Positions 32,855 through 46,434 of a DNA stretch of 64,000 nt are shown in pieces. The DNA lies in NCBI RefSeq assembly GCF_019649055.1, contig NW_026570357.1:124001-188000 (forward strand), written 5' to 3'. The DNA comes from Paramacrobiotus metropolitanus. Lineage: Eukaryota; Tardigrada; Eutardigrada; Parachela; Macrobiotidae. Within the stretch, counting starts at the first letter, position 1, and each line of letters opens with the position of its first letter. The position numbers were made by a program, and so were the translations under genes. The notes beneath the pieces were generated by a model. The model was not told where the DNA came from and did not search any database. It saw only the letters and a list, made by a program, of their open reading frames with translations.

Positions 32855-35637
32855 TGTGGCACAAAGCTGAATACCCACTGCAGCGCGCGGCAATTATAGA
32901 TTAAGGAAAACGAAGAGACGCATTTTGTGGTTTTCTTGGCTGCTTCTTGTACCGCCTGGATTCTCAAAGGAGAGCATCAGCGGATCGTTAAGGCAGTCGC
33001 TGACATGGCTGACAATAGGTGGCTCCGTGGGGAATTGTCATGTATAGCAAACAGCGTATTTGCCTTAATTATCTGTGACGTGGAATCGCGGACATTTGTG
33101 TCAACAGTCAGGCGGATGCCTCGACCACAAGCTTGCCGGTAAACCAGCTTAGCGTGATCCCGCATAAATTAAAAATGGGCTTTAAAGGAAAACAGGATAC
33201 AAGACAAGGATGTGTTGCCATTTGGCTAATTTAACGCGCTATGAGTCCGCTGTCAAGACAATGCATAAAAATATAGTTTACTGCGTCTAAGCTACTGCGG
33301 CTTATTTAATAGACATTGAATCGCCGATCTTGTTAGGGAGGATAGTCACCAAATAATTTGTTTGCGAAAATGTTATGTACTTTCATCACCTTTACGTTAC
33401 GTTACTTTTACCGCAAGGTTTTCGCAGCGATGTGGGAGCCTCGTTATATGAATACTAACAAGTTGACACGGATGAATACTGGCTTGCGACTATTTTTAGA
33501 ATTTTGTTGCAGTCAAATCATGCAGTATGTTGCAACAGAAATAAGCTGTTTCCCTAGAGCGAGCACCCGCTCTTGTCAGCCTTATGGCATCCATAGTAAC
33601 AAGCTTTGAAGTGACCACGGGTCATGAGGTTCTGAAGACAGCAAGCAATAACTGGTCTCAGAACACCCGCCTGATCGAGAGGTTTCTAACGCATTTTGAA
33701 GTAGGAAAATTGGAGGAGCAGAAGCTGGGATCACCGGCGCCGAATGAAAGGGGCCGAAATCCTGGCACAGATAATTAGTATTCATATAATTATCTGTGCA
33801 CATAACCATGAACCATGTGTAAATGTAATTATCTGTGCACATAACCATGAACCATGTGTAAATGCACATAACCATGTGTATTGTAAATGCACATAACCAT
33901 GAAGATTGTTTTGGTACGGAAACAAATTTCTAGAATTTTTTAAAATTTTAAAATGAATTTTAAAATTTTTGAAATTCATTTTAAAATTCGAAAAAAATTG
34001 TAGAAGTCTACCAAAACAATCTTCATGGTGATGTGCATTTACGTGCAAAATTTGAAAGGGATCGGTCCATAATGGGACTTTTGGTACACCTGAATGCATT
34101 TTAACTTTTTGGAATTTTGTTGCCTTCATAACTCCGCAACCGGATGTTGCGCGCGCAAACGGATTTCACAACTACGTATACAATTCTTTTGGCTACAAAA
34201 TACCATAAAGCAATGCAAGAAAGAGTTTGGGAGTGCGCGACAGCGAAAGTTCCCGCCAATGTACACGAATTTAGTGTTATGTACCGGGCCAAATCCCTTA
34301 ATTCTCATAATATTAGACTCATGATCAGAGTGATCGTGCCACCCGAATTCAAAAGAAGAAAAAAACTTGTTACTGGGATTACAGAAATTCACAACAAAAT
34401 AGGGTTTACCGCTTCTCCACAAAGTGCATTTATTTGCATGGTCAAGCTACAGGTGAACCGTTGCCACAATTAAAGATACCGGAGCCCCAGATTAGATGCT
34501 GGTTTAATCCAGATTTTGTTCATTTTTAATCCAAAACAAGGATGTAGTTTTGCGAGCAAGTCCCATTTCGAGGGATTAAAATTACCAATAATGTCACAAA
34601 CATCTGTTACGGGTATGACCTGCAGCACTGTCAAGTGATAAAACAAATGTACGCATTATTAACCAGTGCAGATGTGTCGGTAAGTACACGGTACCACGGT
34701 ACATAGTACATAGTACCACAAGCTGCCACACTGGTTTAGGATCGGAGTTATACAACTTCATCGATTTAAAAGTCAGAAGAATTGGAAATCGATAAAAAGC
34801 GGGACCGTATAAAAGTCCAGCCAACAGCTTATAATTAGTTTGCTACATCTAGTGAGAAGTCACTGAGAAAGAACCTTTTCCGTTGCAGGTGGAATGTACA
34901 GTACCAGAACAGCTCAACATATCGAGCTGATAGCGGAAATTGAATATAAATGAGTAAACTGACAATGAATGAATGGAAAGCGTACGTCGAGCGAAGTATT
35001 CTATGTAAAATACTGGTGGCTTTCTGGAGAGTTACGATGTCACATAGAATTTGAAATCATTGGGCATGCGTCAAATTTCAAATTTCACCATGATCCTACG
35101 TAGTTCTGTATATACTATATACTTTATAAGCATCACGTGCTATTTATTGTATCAAATAGCGGCATGAAAACCTGTAGCGTAAAGTAGATCGTCGTTTCAT
35201 CGCTTTTAATTATTCCTAGTTAATAGTTATGCTCATATTAACAACTGTATGCCGCATCGGAAGCGGTACTCTGACAATGAGCATGAGCATGTTAGTCTGA
35301 ACAGCCTGTCAATCAAGCCATGCTTTATGCCGTTTGCCGATTAGCATAATTGTGTCCATGAAAGTGCCGCTCAACACGTCTCAACAAGCATCTCTTTTGA
35401 AGATAAAAATGCATTAGCTGCGTCTGCTTTTTTCTCTACAAATTTCACATATAAGTGACAGCACGTCACAAGCAGAATGCAGACATACGCGGTCGATAAT
35501 AGTAAGTAATAAATTCAAATCAGACATCTCTGTTCAAATTTCAGTTAGACCCTTCGTCAAATAAATGCTTCTGTGAACAGAAAACTACACAGGGTATGTG
35601 CCCTTTTGATGCAGCCATTTTTAAAACAGCAAACGGC
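32855..35637. other. Intergenic region with small repeats
   Basis: No supported gene. It holds short tandem copies of cacataaccatgaaccatgtg (33796-33900), and an inverted repeat that places ataaccatgaagattgttttgg (33884-33906) opposite ccaaaacaatcttcatgg (about 34010-34030) around an AT-rich palindromic core. It also holds one copy of a dispersed repeat (about 34130-34310). Confidence 0.6.
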
Positions 35638-36740
35638 TTAGCGGCAAAATATAACGTTTTTAACCGCTTTCTGTAAAGTGGGGAGGCTGGAATGATAAAT
35701 GACCGGGTTGAATATGCAACTTAAATATTGCAAGCAAGCCACAACAGCGCTGACGTCATCGTTCCAATACGGCACGAAATCCACCAACAGGAAATAAATA
35801 TTTCCTGGAAAAATGCAGACCAAAATGCACAGCGCCAGCAGTGCGAAGAGACGAAAAAATTTCTTCTCATCACGGTCTTTGGATTTCTTTTTGGCTGTTG
35901 CACTGGGTTCTGTTCCGGTAACGACGGTAGTATGTACATGCGTGACGTTGGTGTGGGCGTGGCTGTGCATGACGGTACTCTTTTTTCCGTGTACTTTATT
36001 GGAGAAACCTGAACAAATAAGAAGCTCTAGAAATTGTGAGCAAATTAATTTGGGAGTTCTTTGATTCACATACCTTGCTGTTTGAACTTCGCTCGTCCAT
36101 GTAACTTCCAGAAGACCAGTACATAGCTGAACAAAACGAACCATGGCGGAAAATCATACGCGAGAAACTCGACAACTAATGAATACGTATGCTGCATTTT
36201 GAAGTTGATGGAGCACGGTAAGGTCATTTCGTTGTACCGTAGGGCATCTATCAGATTGTACGGCATCAATAAGCAGAGCAAATAAATCCACGTTCCAGCG
36301 CACATGATCACTGTGAACTTCACGGATCGCAAATTCCGGTAACGAATGGGAAAGTATAGTGAAAACAGCCGGTCCAAACTGATGAGCATCACCGAATGTG
36401 CGGTACTGGTGGAGAAGAAGTTATCAAAGAAGTTGTAGTACGGGCAATAACTAGCGTTGGATGTGGGTGATAAGGTGAACCAGACGAAGCCGGTCATGCT
36501 GAACAGAGCCAAAGCCAGGTCAGTGATGGAGACATTCAGGATGTAGTACGAAAAAGGATTTCGCACGGCGGAATCGCGAATAAATGCGATGATGATGAGA
36601 ATATTGTAGACGATGGTGCCGGCGCATATCATTGTCACACTGATGACTAACCCATAGGTCCCGGGACTTAAGCCGGCTGGTGCGGTGTCGTTGCCGCCTG
36701 TCGCGTTGGAATTGTTGAAACCCGTTTCGTTTGCCATCAC
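35638..36740 (-). CDS. Class A G-protein-coupled receptor (intact)
   Basis: Two exons: 36740-36074 and 36008-35638, joined across a 65-bp intron (caag|gtatgtg ... tgttcag|gt), 345 residues. The N-terminus is short with N-glycosylation sites (NET, NNSNAT, NDT). Seven helices are clear: helix 1 near residues 30-53, LNVSITDLALALFS in helix 2, and MLISLDRLFSLYFPIRYRN at the end of helix 3 (DRL instead of DRY). Helix 4 is TVIMCAGTWIYLLCL, helix 5 ends in SYVLVFWKL, helix 6 is FFRLFALLALCILVCIFPG (no CWxP), and helix 7 ends in NPVIY. The third inner loop is His/Thr-rich, then basic. It should couple an unknown ligand to G proteins at the plasma membrane. The ligand class is not evident. The relic copy at 31566-32854 shows a local tandem duplication. 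Confidence 0.93.
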
Positions 36741-38527
36741 AATGAAAAGCTGAATGTTAACTTGAGAACTACTGTAAGGAGCCGATTACAAACATTTTAA
36801 ATAGTACTTTTTTCCCGTTGCAGTATTGCGTAACATATCAGCAGCGTACTCCAGAAAGAATGAAAATAGAAAGTCCTGGTGTCACGTTGATCCGGGAAAG
36901 AGCTTATGGATGCGGGGATGCCACTTGCGAGTCACTCGAGAGGTAGCAGCTGATAGTCGCAGAACAGAATTACGTACACATCCTCTTACTGCTATAAACT
37001 CACTTTTTGCCGTAATGCATTTAGATTATAGAGCGCTAATGAAGCGATCAGGTGGGACAATGGCAAGCTCCCGGATGCGTAATCGTTAATATCGCTATTC
37101 ACCTGGTTGTGAGGGAGCCGTTATTAAACCGGGTTGGATAAGCGACGGCGTACAACCGGGATGACTCAGAAATTATTCAGATGCAAGTGTGTTATAAACG
37201 CTATGCTATCGAAGTATGGCGGATTCCTCTTCCACGGCGTTCTTTGGCAATTGAAGCACACGCTCGTTTAACGCCTGCAAAAACAGAGGTCGTACCGGGA
37301 GCAAAGATGTATTAACTGTAGGAATTCATTCCATGAACCTTCATAAATTATCGAAATTTAATAAATCAGTATTTACTTGGATATGGACTCAATAGTGCTT
37401 GGACATGCAGAGAACAATACATTAGAAATTTAAAAGTCGATGAGTTTATCTTGCGTGGTACAGACACCATTCAGTCACAAAAAAGGCATGGTTTTTGCAT
37501 CATCAGCACCTTCTGAATAGTACACACGGCATGCTTGATAACTATAAGCTCTTCACCGGATAGTAATGTCCGGAAGCACAGTATCAACTTTCCCTTAGCG
37601 TATATAATATATTTGCATTTGCATTCAATTTTTTAAAAAGTATCTGCCGCTTCTTTTACAATTGCGTTGAAAAGAAGTCAATATGGAGAGCCATATAGCC
37701 ACGCCACCGAAGCCGCTGCACTACGCCAAGACAGATGCAGGCACTCCCACAATTTTATTCCATCGTTATTATATCCTAACTGAAAGCATCCAAAAAATAA
37801 ACGACAAGGGGCAGATAAAAAAATATTTATAAAATTACGGTGTAGCGAGCACGCCGAGCAGTAGTAAAATTAAAAATCACAGGTTAATTATTTATCACAG
37901 GTTAATTATTTGGAATAGCAAAAAAACGTCTTGTGTATACGAATAAAAAGAATTTTGACCGACATCGGCTCCGCGCTAAAATGCCCATTTCAAGTAATTT
38001 TTGACTTGGCACCGTGCTGTACATAAAATTTGAAGCACTTTATTTACCAATTACCGCTTCTACTAAATGTACGGTAATTCAGCGATAACGAGAGAAAATG
38101 TTGCCAGTCACTTGCCACAGTTTTGGACTCTTTGTCCGGCGGCGGACCGGCGCAGAAGTAAATCTGAGGAAGGGATTGGTTTTGACTGTCTTTGGGATTT
38201 GTAACCGTAGTATAATCATTGTTGTTGAACCCGAAGGAATAAATTAAACATTAATTAAATATTTCTGACAGTTTTCACAAGAACTTATTTTGCCACTGCT
38301 CACTCCTTAATTCCCCCGCCCACGCCAGTTATAAAACACTCAGTGGTACGTAGCGTCTCTACTCCTGCTGTAGAAATCATCTTTATCGGGAAAAACGCCA
38401 TCAATATAAAAAAAAAGTGCGTTCGCGTAATACTATTCTAGAAACTGAATTGCGATATACTCTTAAAAAATAAATGCGTTTGCCTTCTTGATGACACATG
38501 CGGCACACACTTAATTTTTTGACCTAC
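36741..38527. other. Intergenic region, no gene seen
   Basis: No coding signal. 37697-37738 shares about 35 bp (gccacgccaccgaagccNctgcactac) with the opposite strand of 56728-56766, a dispersed repeat. No F-box exon is seen here although an exon 1 of that family ends at 38528. Confidence 0.55.
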
Positions 38528-39132
38528 CAGAACACGCGGAGACCGCGCCGGATGGCTGGAGCACTGCACGTAATACAGCATCCCGTCACGCACTGCCGTG
38601 CAGCGTATTTGCGATCTCACTTTATCGATCTCCTGGAAAACCGTAGAGCGACTGGACCAGTCGGCCGGCAAAGGCCCGAGCGGACAACGAAGTCATCCTC
38701 TGCCACACCGCAACGGGCCCAGTGGGTGTCCGAGGGCGTGCGGCGTACTTGGTCCAGGAACAGCAGCTCCTGGACGGCGCCGTGAGGGAGCTGCGCCTCC
38801 ACGATCCACCCCACGGCAATGTGTTCGACTCTTCCCAGCAACAGTATCCTCCCGGGGTACCATTTCCAGGGGCAGTCGTAGCCCTCCCGCAGAAGCGTCT
38901 GCACGTCAACGTCTATAGGGGAATATTTCAGCAACGAACGACGGTCACCCTGCGAACGGAAGACGGCTCCGTATTCGATGAACTGGGCGCGCTGCGAGTC
39001 GCATCCGAAATTTATGATCAGTCCCTTCTCGGCGACGTTCACTATATAGCCGTGCTGCCACCGGCCGTTGACCAGGACGTCGACGGCGTTCCACGCAGTC
39101 ACCGGCTGGCCAATTTCTCCGTGAACCTGCAT
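38528..39132 (-). pseudogene. Orphan exon 1 of the F-box gene family
   Basis: Starts at ATG 39132 and shows the same domain as the exons at 51296-51955 and 57639-58424: AWNAVDVLVNGRWQHG, GLIINFGCDSQRAQFIEYG, WKWYPGRILLLG and QLPHGAVQELLFLDQVR. The frame breaks once near 38640-38660 and continues in another frame to a good donor (ctg|gtaggt) at 38528. The 605-bp length is one base short of phase 0, which fits a one-base deletion. No F-box exon or tail exon follows within the next 1.8 kb. It is therefore a partial, probably dead copy. Confidence 0.7.
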
Positions 39133-41786
39133 GCTAGCGAGTGTAATCTCAAATCTTTACTCTAGCCTTACAAGGTATAACCGTTAGTTGCAACTATAAG
39201 TACTAGTAACCCCGTTTTGCCCGAGAATCCGAATCAGTCCTGTGGCGCGATTCTGGTTCGATGAATAGCTACGCCTACAGAAAAATAACACAAAATAATA
39301 ACCCACACATTCAGCAAAACAATTCTTGATAAAAGAAAGGTACAATAAAAGTTATGCAGTGTCAAAAATGAAAAATACTTGTCAGCTTGTAGTCAACAAC
39401 ACACACAGCCTGCCGAATACACAGCCTGCCGATTCAAGCGTATATATGTGAGCGTAATCGTATTCAGTGTAAAACTAAAGTATGCGTGAGTCACGCAGCG
39501 TGACTACCGCCCTTAATAGTGCCTTACTTGAGCCATATTGCAGTGTATATATTCATATGATATAGGTACTGCAGCTGGTAGCACTTAAGCACTACAATAC
39601 ATGTGACACCTGAATACATTACTTTAAAACGTAAATTTGAAAAATCCTTTTGCAAAAAAAACTCGGCTGAGAATGACGGCATCAGTCATTAATTTTGTTG
39701 TCGAGTGAAGTTGGAATATCGGTCAACAAATTCAAGTTGCAAAATGCTTGTTCAATATATTCGTATTCGTACTTCCGGTTTGTCTTTGGACTGGTGACGC
39801 ACATACTGTAACTGCCCCCATCACCCGGCATTCGTTACCTTAGTTGAATTTTGTTTGAAGAATCTAGAAATAAATAATTGTACATTGCACGAAACTAAAC
39901 ACACTGACGAAATGTTCAATGAAAGTGCACTTCCGGCGCTTACGTCTTCAGCCAACTGTGCTACGGTTATGTCCTTATGGGTTCCGCTGAACTGGCTGGC
40001 GCGTGCAAGACACATGGCTGTGCAACGTCTAGTTGGAAATTTCATAACATTAATTTTGTCGAATAAGATTGACGATGCAGCCAGAAACATCCACAGCCGG
40101 CACTCTTTATTCGAAGTTTTCGATTCCAGTTAATTTGTTAGTTCATGCTGATGCCTGCATTGGCTTCCTTTATTAAGCAAACCCTTAAACGGGCACGCTT
40201 ACAAGTCTCACCGATCCTCATCCATGAAACCCCATCAATAAGAAGTATATGAATCATAGTAATATCGGTACATTGATTTAGACGTTTACTCATATGGGAA
40301 ACGTATGGATCACAATCACCCTTAAATCAGTGTTTTTTTGTCCTGAAAAAGACAAAATTGTCCTGGAATTATTTTGTCGTAACCCGGCAAAAATACCTTG
40401 GTAAAAATACTGCTTTTTTCTCTACAGACCCTTTGCGTCCGTCTCCTAAATTTTTGTACTTTGTAGTGCAGTACTGATTAGTCATTTGAAGACCCTTTTA
40501 TGTACGTTGCCATTTTTCGTATTCAATCAACAGGAATTTATATTGACGGTTTAGATTCAGGAGTAGTTGTTGGGCATGAGTGTATGCAAAAGTTTTCAAC
40601 TGATAGAAATTATACCGGCAACGAACATGTCAGTAATCCAACTTTGCATATCTTTTCTTCTGGAAAATGTATTTTTCCTCCTCGGTGGACAACTGCCAGT
40701 TTCTGTATATCACCAAACCATCCACACCAACCTCGCTCGATAGCACTGAGCGTCCAGTTCGATTGTTATACAGTCAGAGAATACCGGTACACTGTGCGCA
40801 ATTTTTAGTACAACGATTCGCAATCGCTACTTCCCACAACAAAGAAATAGGTATTAATTTGTAATAAGATACGGCTGCACTGGCCAGACGATGTAAATCA
40901 TTTTTTGCCTGAAAGAGTCAAGGATAGACTTGGATGCTGTCAGTTTATACACATACATCCCAATAAATACCATCAGTTAATTTACTTGCCGCCTGTTGGA
41001 TAAATAGTAGCATTGGAAAACATAGGGAAATCAAGAATTTCAGTGTTGGTGCAGCGCGGTACGAAGATTGCGCTCGACTGAAACATCAAGTTTTATCGAG
41101 CGCATTCACTAAAGGCGGCCCCATAGTCAACCGTTTTCTGAAACGGAGAAAAAGTTTCTCGAGCTCCCGGCGTCGACGGAGTTTCCGTGGTCACGGATTT
41201 CCGACGACACGGTCACTCCGACTCACCGTCCCGTCGTGGTGATCGAAATATGTATTCCTCATAGTTGTCCGTCCTTCGGCAATATTAGTGACACCATTTT
41301 GACAGGAAGTAGGCAACCGCCCGCTGCAACGGTAGGAAGTCACCGCCCAGGGCGGTTGATTGCTGCATTATGGCAAGCCAACATTAGGCTTATGGCAAGC
41401 CGAGTATTATTCGGTATTACAGTGCAATACAGTGCATGTCGATTACCAGTAGCATGAGTGAAAAAAGGCTTTGCAATAGATCAAACAACATTGCAACAAG
41501 TAATTATGTACTTACTGCCTAATTTGTCATTTGAGAACCTAAATTTTTCGTAAATTTTTGATTTGGCAATCTACTCACTCCACGGCATTTTTTGGCACAA
41601 AATACCTCATTAGTAGCTTTCCATATTTATTGGTATCCCAAATGCCCTTGCAATACTTCACACAGCTGCTCTGAATTCCGAGTTTATTCGGCATTAATTT
41701 TTTTGTACTACTAATGATTTACGAGGCATTTTGCCACAATTTAGTAAGCAGATTGTTACGTTAAAAACTCCACTAGCGTTATGTGC
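39133..41786. other. Intergenic region, no gene seen
   Basis: Only short frames without recognisable motifs (for example 92 codons at 39855 and 102 codons at 40500). Near 41115-41275 two copies of a cctcatagtNNNccg-type motif occur; related motifs in opposite orientation bound a 107-bp stretch at 43787-43893. Confidence 0.5.
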
Positions 41787-42915
41787 TGCCCCAGGCACTG
41801 TACGTAGCTAAGTTTAACGTAGAAATCCCAACGTGGATTCTGAGACTTTATTTACGAAACACAATTCAAGTGACTGCTAGATGACTTCCAGTGGACTAAA
41901 CCAGAGTGGACCCCTCTAGCATTGGCAAGCTTGGCGCTTATATAGCCAAATTCGGGTAAACATCCACATTAAGAAACTTCTAGAAACTCAGATTACTCAA
42001 TAACAACATTAAAACGACATAACAAGAGATACAGAGAAGACTGGAAATCTGTCAATTCAGGTCTTCTCAACTTATGCCCAAATATAGAACTAACTGATAT
42101 TCTCTCAGTTCTCTTTGTGGCTAATGATCTTGTTTACGCCAGGCTGTATCTTAAAATAGCTCACATGGGGCGGTGTGGCTGGTAACATTCCTCCCTTCTT
42201 AAAGGGTTTGGCCCTCCAAACCAAGACGTACGGCGGGGGGAAAAAGTAGGCAACCTTCATTGTTATTGTATCTCTCGGTGACCTTTCTGATGTGCTCTGT
42301 GATAAATCCGCTCATCCTATCCGCGCTTACAAACTCCTCGAAGGCAAAACCATCGGGCCATCCATCAGTCTTCACAGCTGCAGCAACCTGTAGTCGGGCT
42401 TCCGGTGTCCGTTGCAAACGCCCTCTCTGGCTGCCAAACGCGACACATTCATCGAGACGGTAACGGAACTCATCCTCTTCAGGGATGTCCGACAAACTAC
42501 TGGTTCCCTCCAGCCCTCGCCTCGGCACAATGCCCATATAAAGGCTACTGCGCTGGACAGAACATCCAAATTCCCGCAGGTCAGCGACTTTATCGCGCCA
42601 TTTACAAAATCATTGGCGTGGACTATGCGGCATAACCGTTCCAACTTCGTCTTGTATCCACAAAGCAAAGGTCAACCTTCTTACTTGGACGGAGCGATGA
42701 CTTTTTAGACTCTCTCGTCTGCTAAACAAACGCTTTTCCACTATGCGCGTTATTCCGTTGCGCGCGCTCCGCTTGGTTGCCGGGTCAACACTCCTGGTTC
42801 TGACAGTCCACAGTCGCATCCTTCGCTGAAGATGCATCATTGGCAATATCCCTTCCGATCCCGTCACGATGATCCAGATCCCGTGTTTAAATGGTTTCGG
42901 CACCAAATGATACAT
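41787..42915 (-). mobile_element. Truncated LTR retroelement remnant
   Basis: On the - strand, aagaagggaggaa (42200-42188) is directly followed by TGTTACCAGCC (from 42187). This repeats the purine-tract and LTR junction of the large element (aaggagggaggaa then TGTTACCCGCC). The following 400 bp look like an LTR: a TATA sequence ggctatataagcgcc near 41935-41947 and an aataaa near 41850. Upstream on the same strand are frames at 42537-42199 and around 42915-42610 of unknown product, ending next to the purine tract. No matching 5' LTR was found, and the right edge is approximate. Confidence 0.6.
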
Positions 42916-45458
42916 TAAAGCGCTCCACTACTACGTATCGCTGCAGACTTTACGCAGCAGTTAAACGCCAATGTTAAAGTTGGTATTTTAACTTTAATTC
43001 ACAAGTACAGAACAACTCAGAAACGGACTGAGAGAAACCAAAACCAATTCAAATCCCAATGCACACTCACACTGCGTTTAAATATACTAGGTCAAGTGCA
43101 CGCATTCATAATTGCCATGTTTTGCAGTCGCACATACACACAGAGTGGACAACGGACAGTACGTACATCTTCCTTAATAGCCCATATGCTTATGATTGAT
43201 AAGACAACACGATAATTACCAGCACATTATCCATAAGGCACAACACCACTGTTTACTCGATACACGTTACTAAATATAAACGTTAATTGCTGCTGATGAT
43301 GGACACTGGCCATATGTTCGGCCGTAAGACGGCTGTTTATCTCGCCGGCAATGACTGCGTCCGGTTATATGCCGCATGTCCGTAACAAGATGTAAAACTT
43401 ACGTAAAACTTTCCAAATGGCTCACAAACGGAAAATCATGTATACTTATACTGACTTACAGATATGGAAAAATATACGTACAGATTATAATTATTTTAGT
43501 AATTAAAATGTCTATTAACAAAAACGGGTTGTGTCACATGTGCATTATGTGATAATTAGTCGGTACAAATTATATGCAAGATGTATTGTACATATGTACA
43601 GGTACATAATATACAGGTACATAAGAGTATCTGGGCGTCCCGGTGGGCAGTGGCCACTTGGGCAAACGTATGTATGATTGGGCGAAAGCAAACGGAGACT
43701 GTATTAGGGAGGAGCCATCCTCTCCTACACCGAACAAGTCGAAATCACGAATTTCGACGACTCGGTTTCAACACGATCATGTTCCCTCATAGTCATCCGT
43801 AAAAATGGGACGGAGAGTCGGGGAATGGTGTCCTGATAGTTATTCGAAGTTTGGACACCTTTTAGTCGAAACTGCCGTTTTCGGTGAACTATGAGGCGGC
43901 CTTAACAAGTTAAGTGCTGCACCCGCAATGGAACTGCATGGTACACGCAGCCGTTGGGATGCGACTCTGTGCGAAATCCTGATAAAAGACTTTTTTTGAC
44001 ATCAGTGATGTACGCGTACGTGCCCCTTTGCTATGTGTTTTCAGCTATGAACCGTTGAATATCTTCTGTTGACTGACCATAACGATTAATGAATATACAG
44101 GTAGAAACACGCCAAATACTAGCGCGGTGTTCATTTATCTTTATGTATAATATGGACAATGTATATGATGTTATATTATAGAGAGGTTTATTGTATAGAT
44201 GAATATAGATGAATTTAGCTTTACCACCGGCAAACTATCAGATAATCAGGCGTTTGTGTTAGATTGATTGTGCTAGTTTGAAATACTGCATACAAAAGCG
44301 GACCGTTTCAATGGGTGCAGAATTCTAAGAAGTAGTACAATATTCAGTAATTAACGTTACCGATTAACATTTCGTGGCGCTAATGAAAAATTTCGTCTGC
44401 CGACTGTCGCACTTACAGTGTCTTATTACCCCGTAAATTTTAAATATTTACCTGCTACAAAAACAAGTCAGCTAGCGATATCGCTGTTGTTATGCGCACT
44501 CTGTCTCTTTCTCTGAGTCTGAAGGAGATTAAATTTAAGTAATATTTAATTTGGCGCTACCGTTGCTACCGGGAGTTTTCTGGAGTGCAATAAAATATAT
44601 TATAATTACATCTTTGCCTAAGATTCTGGCTAGCATGCAGAGAAAAAAATAAGGTGATTTGCGCTTATGCATAATTACAGTTAAGCGCACATTCGGTAAT
44701 CAATTACAGAGTACTGCGCATTAAAAACAAGAATGCCAAATGTTTCAAGGTGTAATACAAATTTTTCTAGTAATACGGTCCAAATATCGCAATTAACCTA
44801 GCTTTTACGTATACACATTTACTTGTGCAAATGATGCTCGTACATCTTCAACAAGATTAATTAACTTTGTAAGTTTAAGTGTATCTGTAGAAGCTTAAGA
44901 TGAATTTGCTAGCTAAAATTATTTTAGTATTTTTCGAACGAAATTTGCCGAATCACGACAATATTCATGATGAACGAGATAAACTTATAACTATCTAGGC
45001 GTTATCAGTCAGTGCTGAAAGCGATTTGCATGAACCGACATGCAAACCTGTGTATCACATGCGGTTTTTTGTGAATCACTCATCCGAAACATATAAAACT
45101 GTCGTTTCATATAAATGTTATTAATAGGGAAAGAACATGAAATGCACTAGGTCAGTCAAGTCAAACCACTCTTCTAAACACCGGTAATACTTAAACTAGA
45201 AATACATCACGTCACACAATTATTGCTATACGTGTTCACTCTCTACTGTACACTAATACGCCACAAGGCCACGTCATGCACAAAGCCATCAGAACAAAGA
45301 GGTCATTGATTCACTATACATTAGACAGAATACGATAAAAATAAGCAGAATCCGATGATGTTGCACATTATTGTAGCCAAATAGCTAGGTAAGAGGAACG
45401 TGCTTACACAATAGTACAATCTGAAGTCCGAAAGAAGCCAATGTTTTCTCCTCAGTTT
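42916..45458. other. Intergenic region, no gene seen
   Basis: AT-rich, with no supported gene. 43787-43893 is flanked by imperfect 15-bp inverted repeats (cctcatagtcatccg and cggtgaactatgagg) and may be a small MITE. Confidence 0.5.
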
Positions 45459-45614
45459 TCAGGTGATGTAGACTGGTCTAATGACGTTCAAAACAGCCAC
45501 AGTCAACGTGGTCAGCCTGCTGACATCCAGATCGCAAATATCGGACAGCATCCACTGCCGCCCGCGGTAAGCCGTGGACAGGCGCGGATCCGCGCTCTGG
45601 TATAAGTCCAGGAC
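45459..45614 (-). CDS. Tail exon (exon 3) of the broken F-box gene
   Basis: After acceptor ttcctacag, 51 codons run to TGA at 45461-45459. The reading YQSADPR, YRGRQW and DLDVSRLTTLT matches the tail exons at 54564-54719 and 60719-60898 in sequence and phase. Its natural partner is the F-box exon ending at 49991 (atg|gtaaat), which makes intron 2 4376 bp long because a helicase remnant on the other strand sits in it. Function unknown. Confidence 0.7.
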   Translation of the reverse strand, partial: VLDLYQSADPRLSTAYRGRQWMLSDICDLDVSRLTTLTVAVLNVIRPVYIT

Positions 45615-45907
45615 CTGTAGGAACCCGCTACTTATTACTTTTATCCCGTGATTAATCTCTTACGTAAAGATGCAGCGAGAAATAAAGATTCATGGGTTAC
45701 GCTAAGTTTCATAGCGCGGCCCTTCACGTCACACGCCTTAAAAAATGGCCCGGTACATGGTGTCAAGAATGGGATACATACAGTAACACTTATGCTTTCG
45801 CACACTCTGAATCACTTTTTTGCAATACTTTATGTCATTCTAAAGCTAAATGATTTGTCGACCGAAGCGTAGCGAAGATCTTCTATGTTCAAGGAAAATA
45901 AAAAAGT

Positions 45908-46130
45908 GGTGTCTGTGCGTCGGTCACCGCCATTGCGTAACCCATTCGTTGGGCGCCCAGTACGTGTGTTCCTTACATGGCCGTATATATTCACGCCACA
46001 TGGAAACTGTGGTGTCTGTGCGTCGGTCACCACCATGGCGCCCAGTACGTGCGTTTCACACATGGCCGTATATACTCACACCACAAAGAAACCGTGGTGT
46101 CTGTGCGTCGGTCACCGCCATGGCGGAACT
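45908..46130 (+). repeat. Three-copy tandem repeat
   Basis: ggtgtctgtgcgtcggtcac occurs three times, at about 105- and 83-bp spacing. The intervening sequence (gcgcccagtacgtg, catggccgtatata) is also repeated. The gene-free remainder of 45615-46434 shows nothing else. Confidence 0.85.
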
Positions 46131-46434
46131 CTATCGTTATGCGTTGTCTGTGAGTCGCCGATTGCTGAACCGCGTTGACCACATGACATTGTATAAGTAT
46201 GTACAATGTGCAACAATAAGTATGTACAATATAAGTATGTACAACGTTGTGTAAGTATTGTCCATTTAATAATACTGAATATTATTTCCATGGTTTCAGT
46301 GCTTTATTTATTGACATTAGTCGTGTAATGTCATATACTGTAAATTAAATTGTTACAAAGGTCACTGTATATCATGCGTAAATAGCCGTCAAACTTGCCG
46401 GTAAGCCGATTAGCTCGCTTACCCGAAATTTTTG

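Noticed and set aside
38598-39165. + strand frames opposite the orphan F-box family exon
   Set aside because: The - strand reading matches two paralogous exons; the + strand frames are shadows.
41115-41275. A MITE defined by cctcatagtNNNccg motifs
   Set aside because: The two motifs here are in the same orientation, so they do not bound an element. Only the 43787-43893 pair is inverted.
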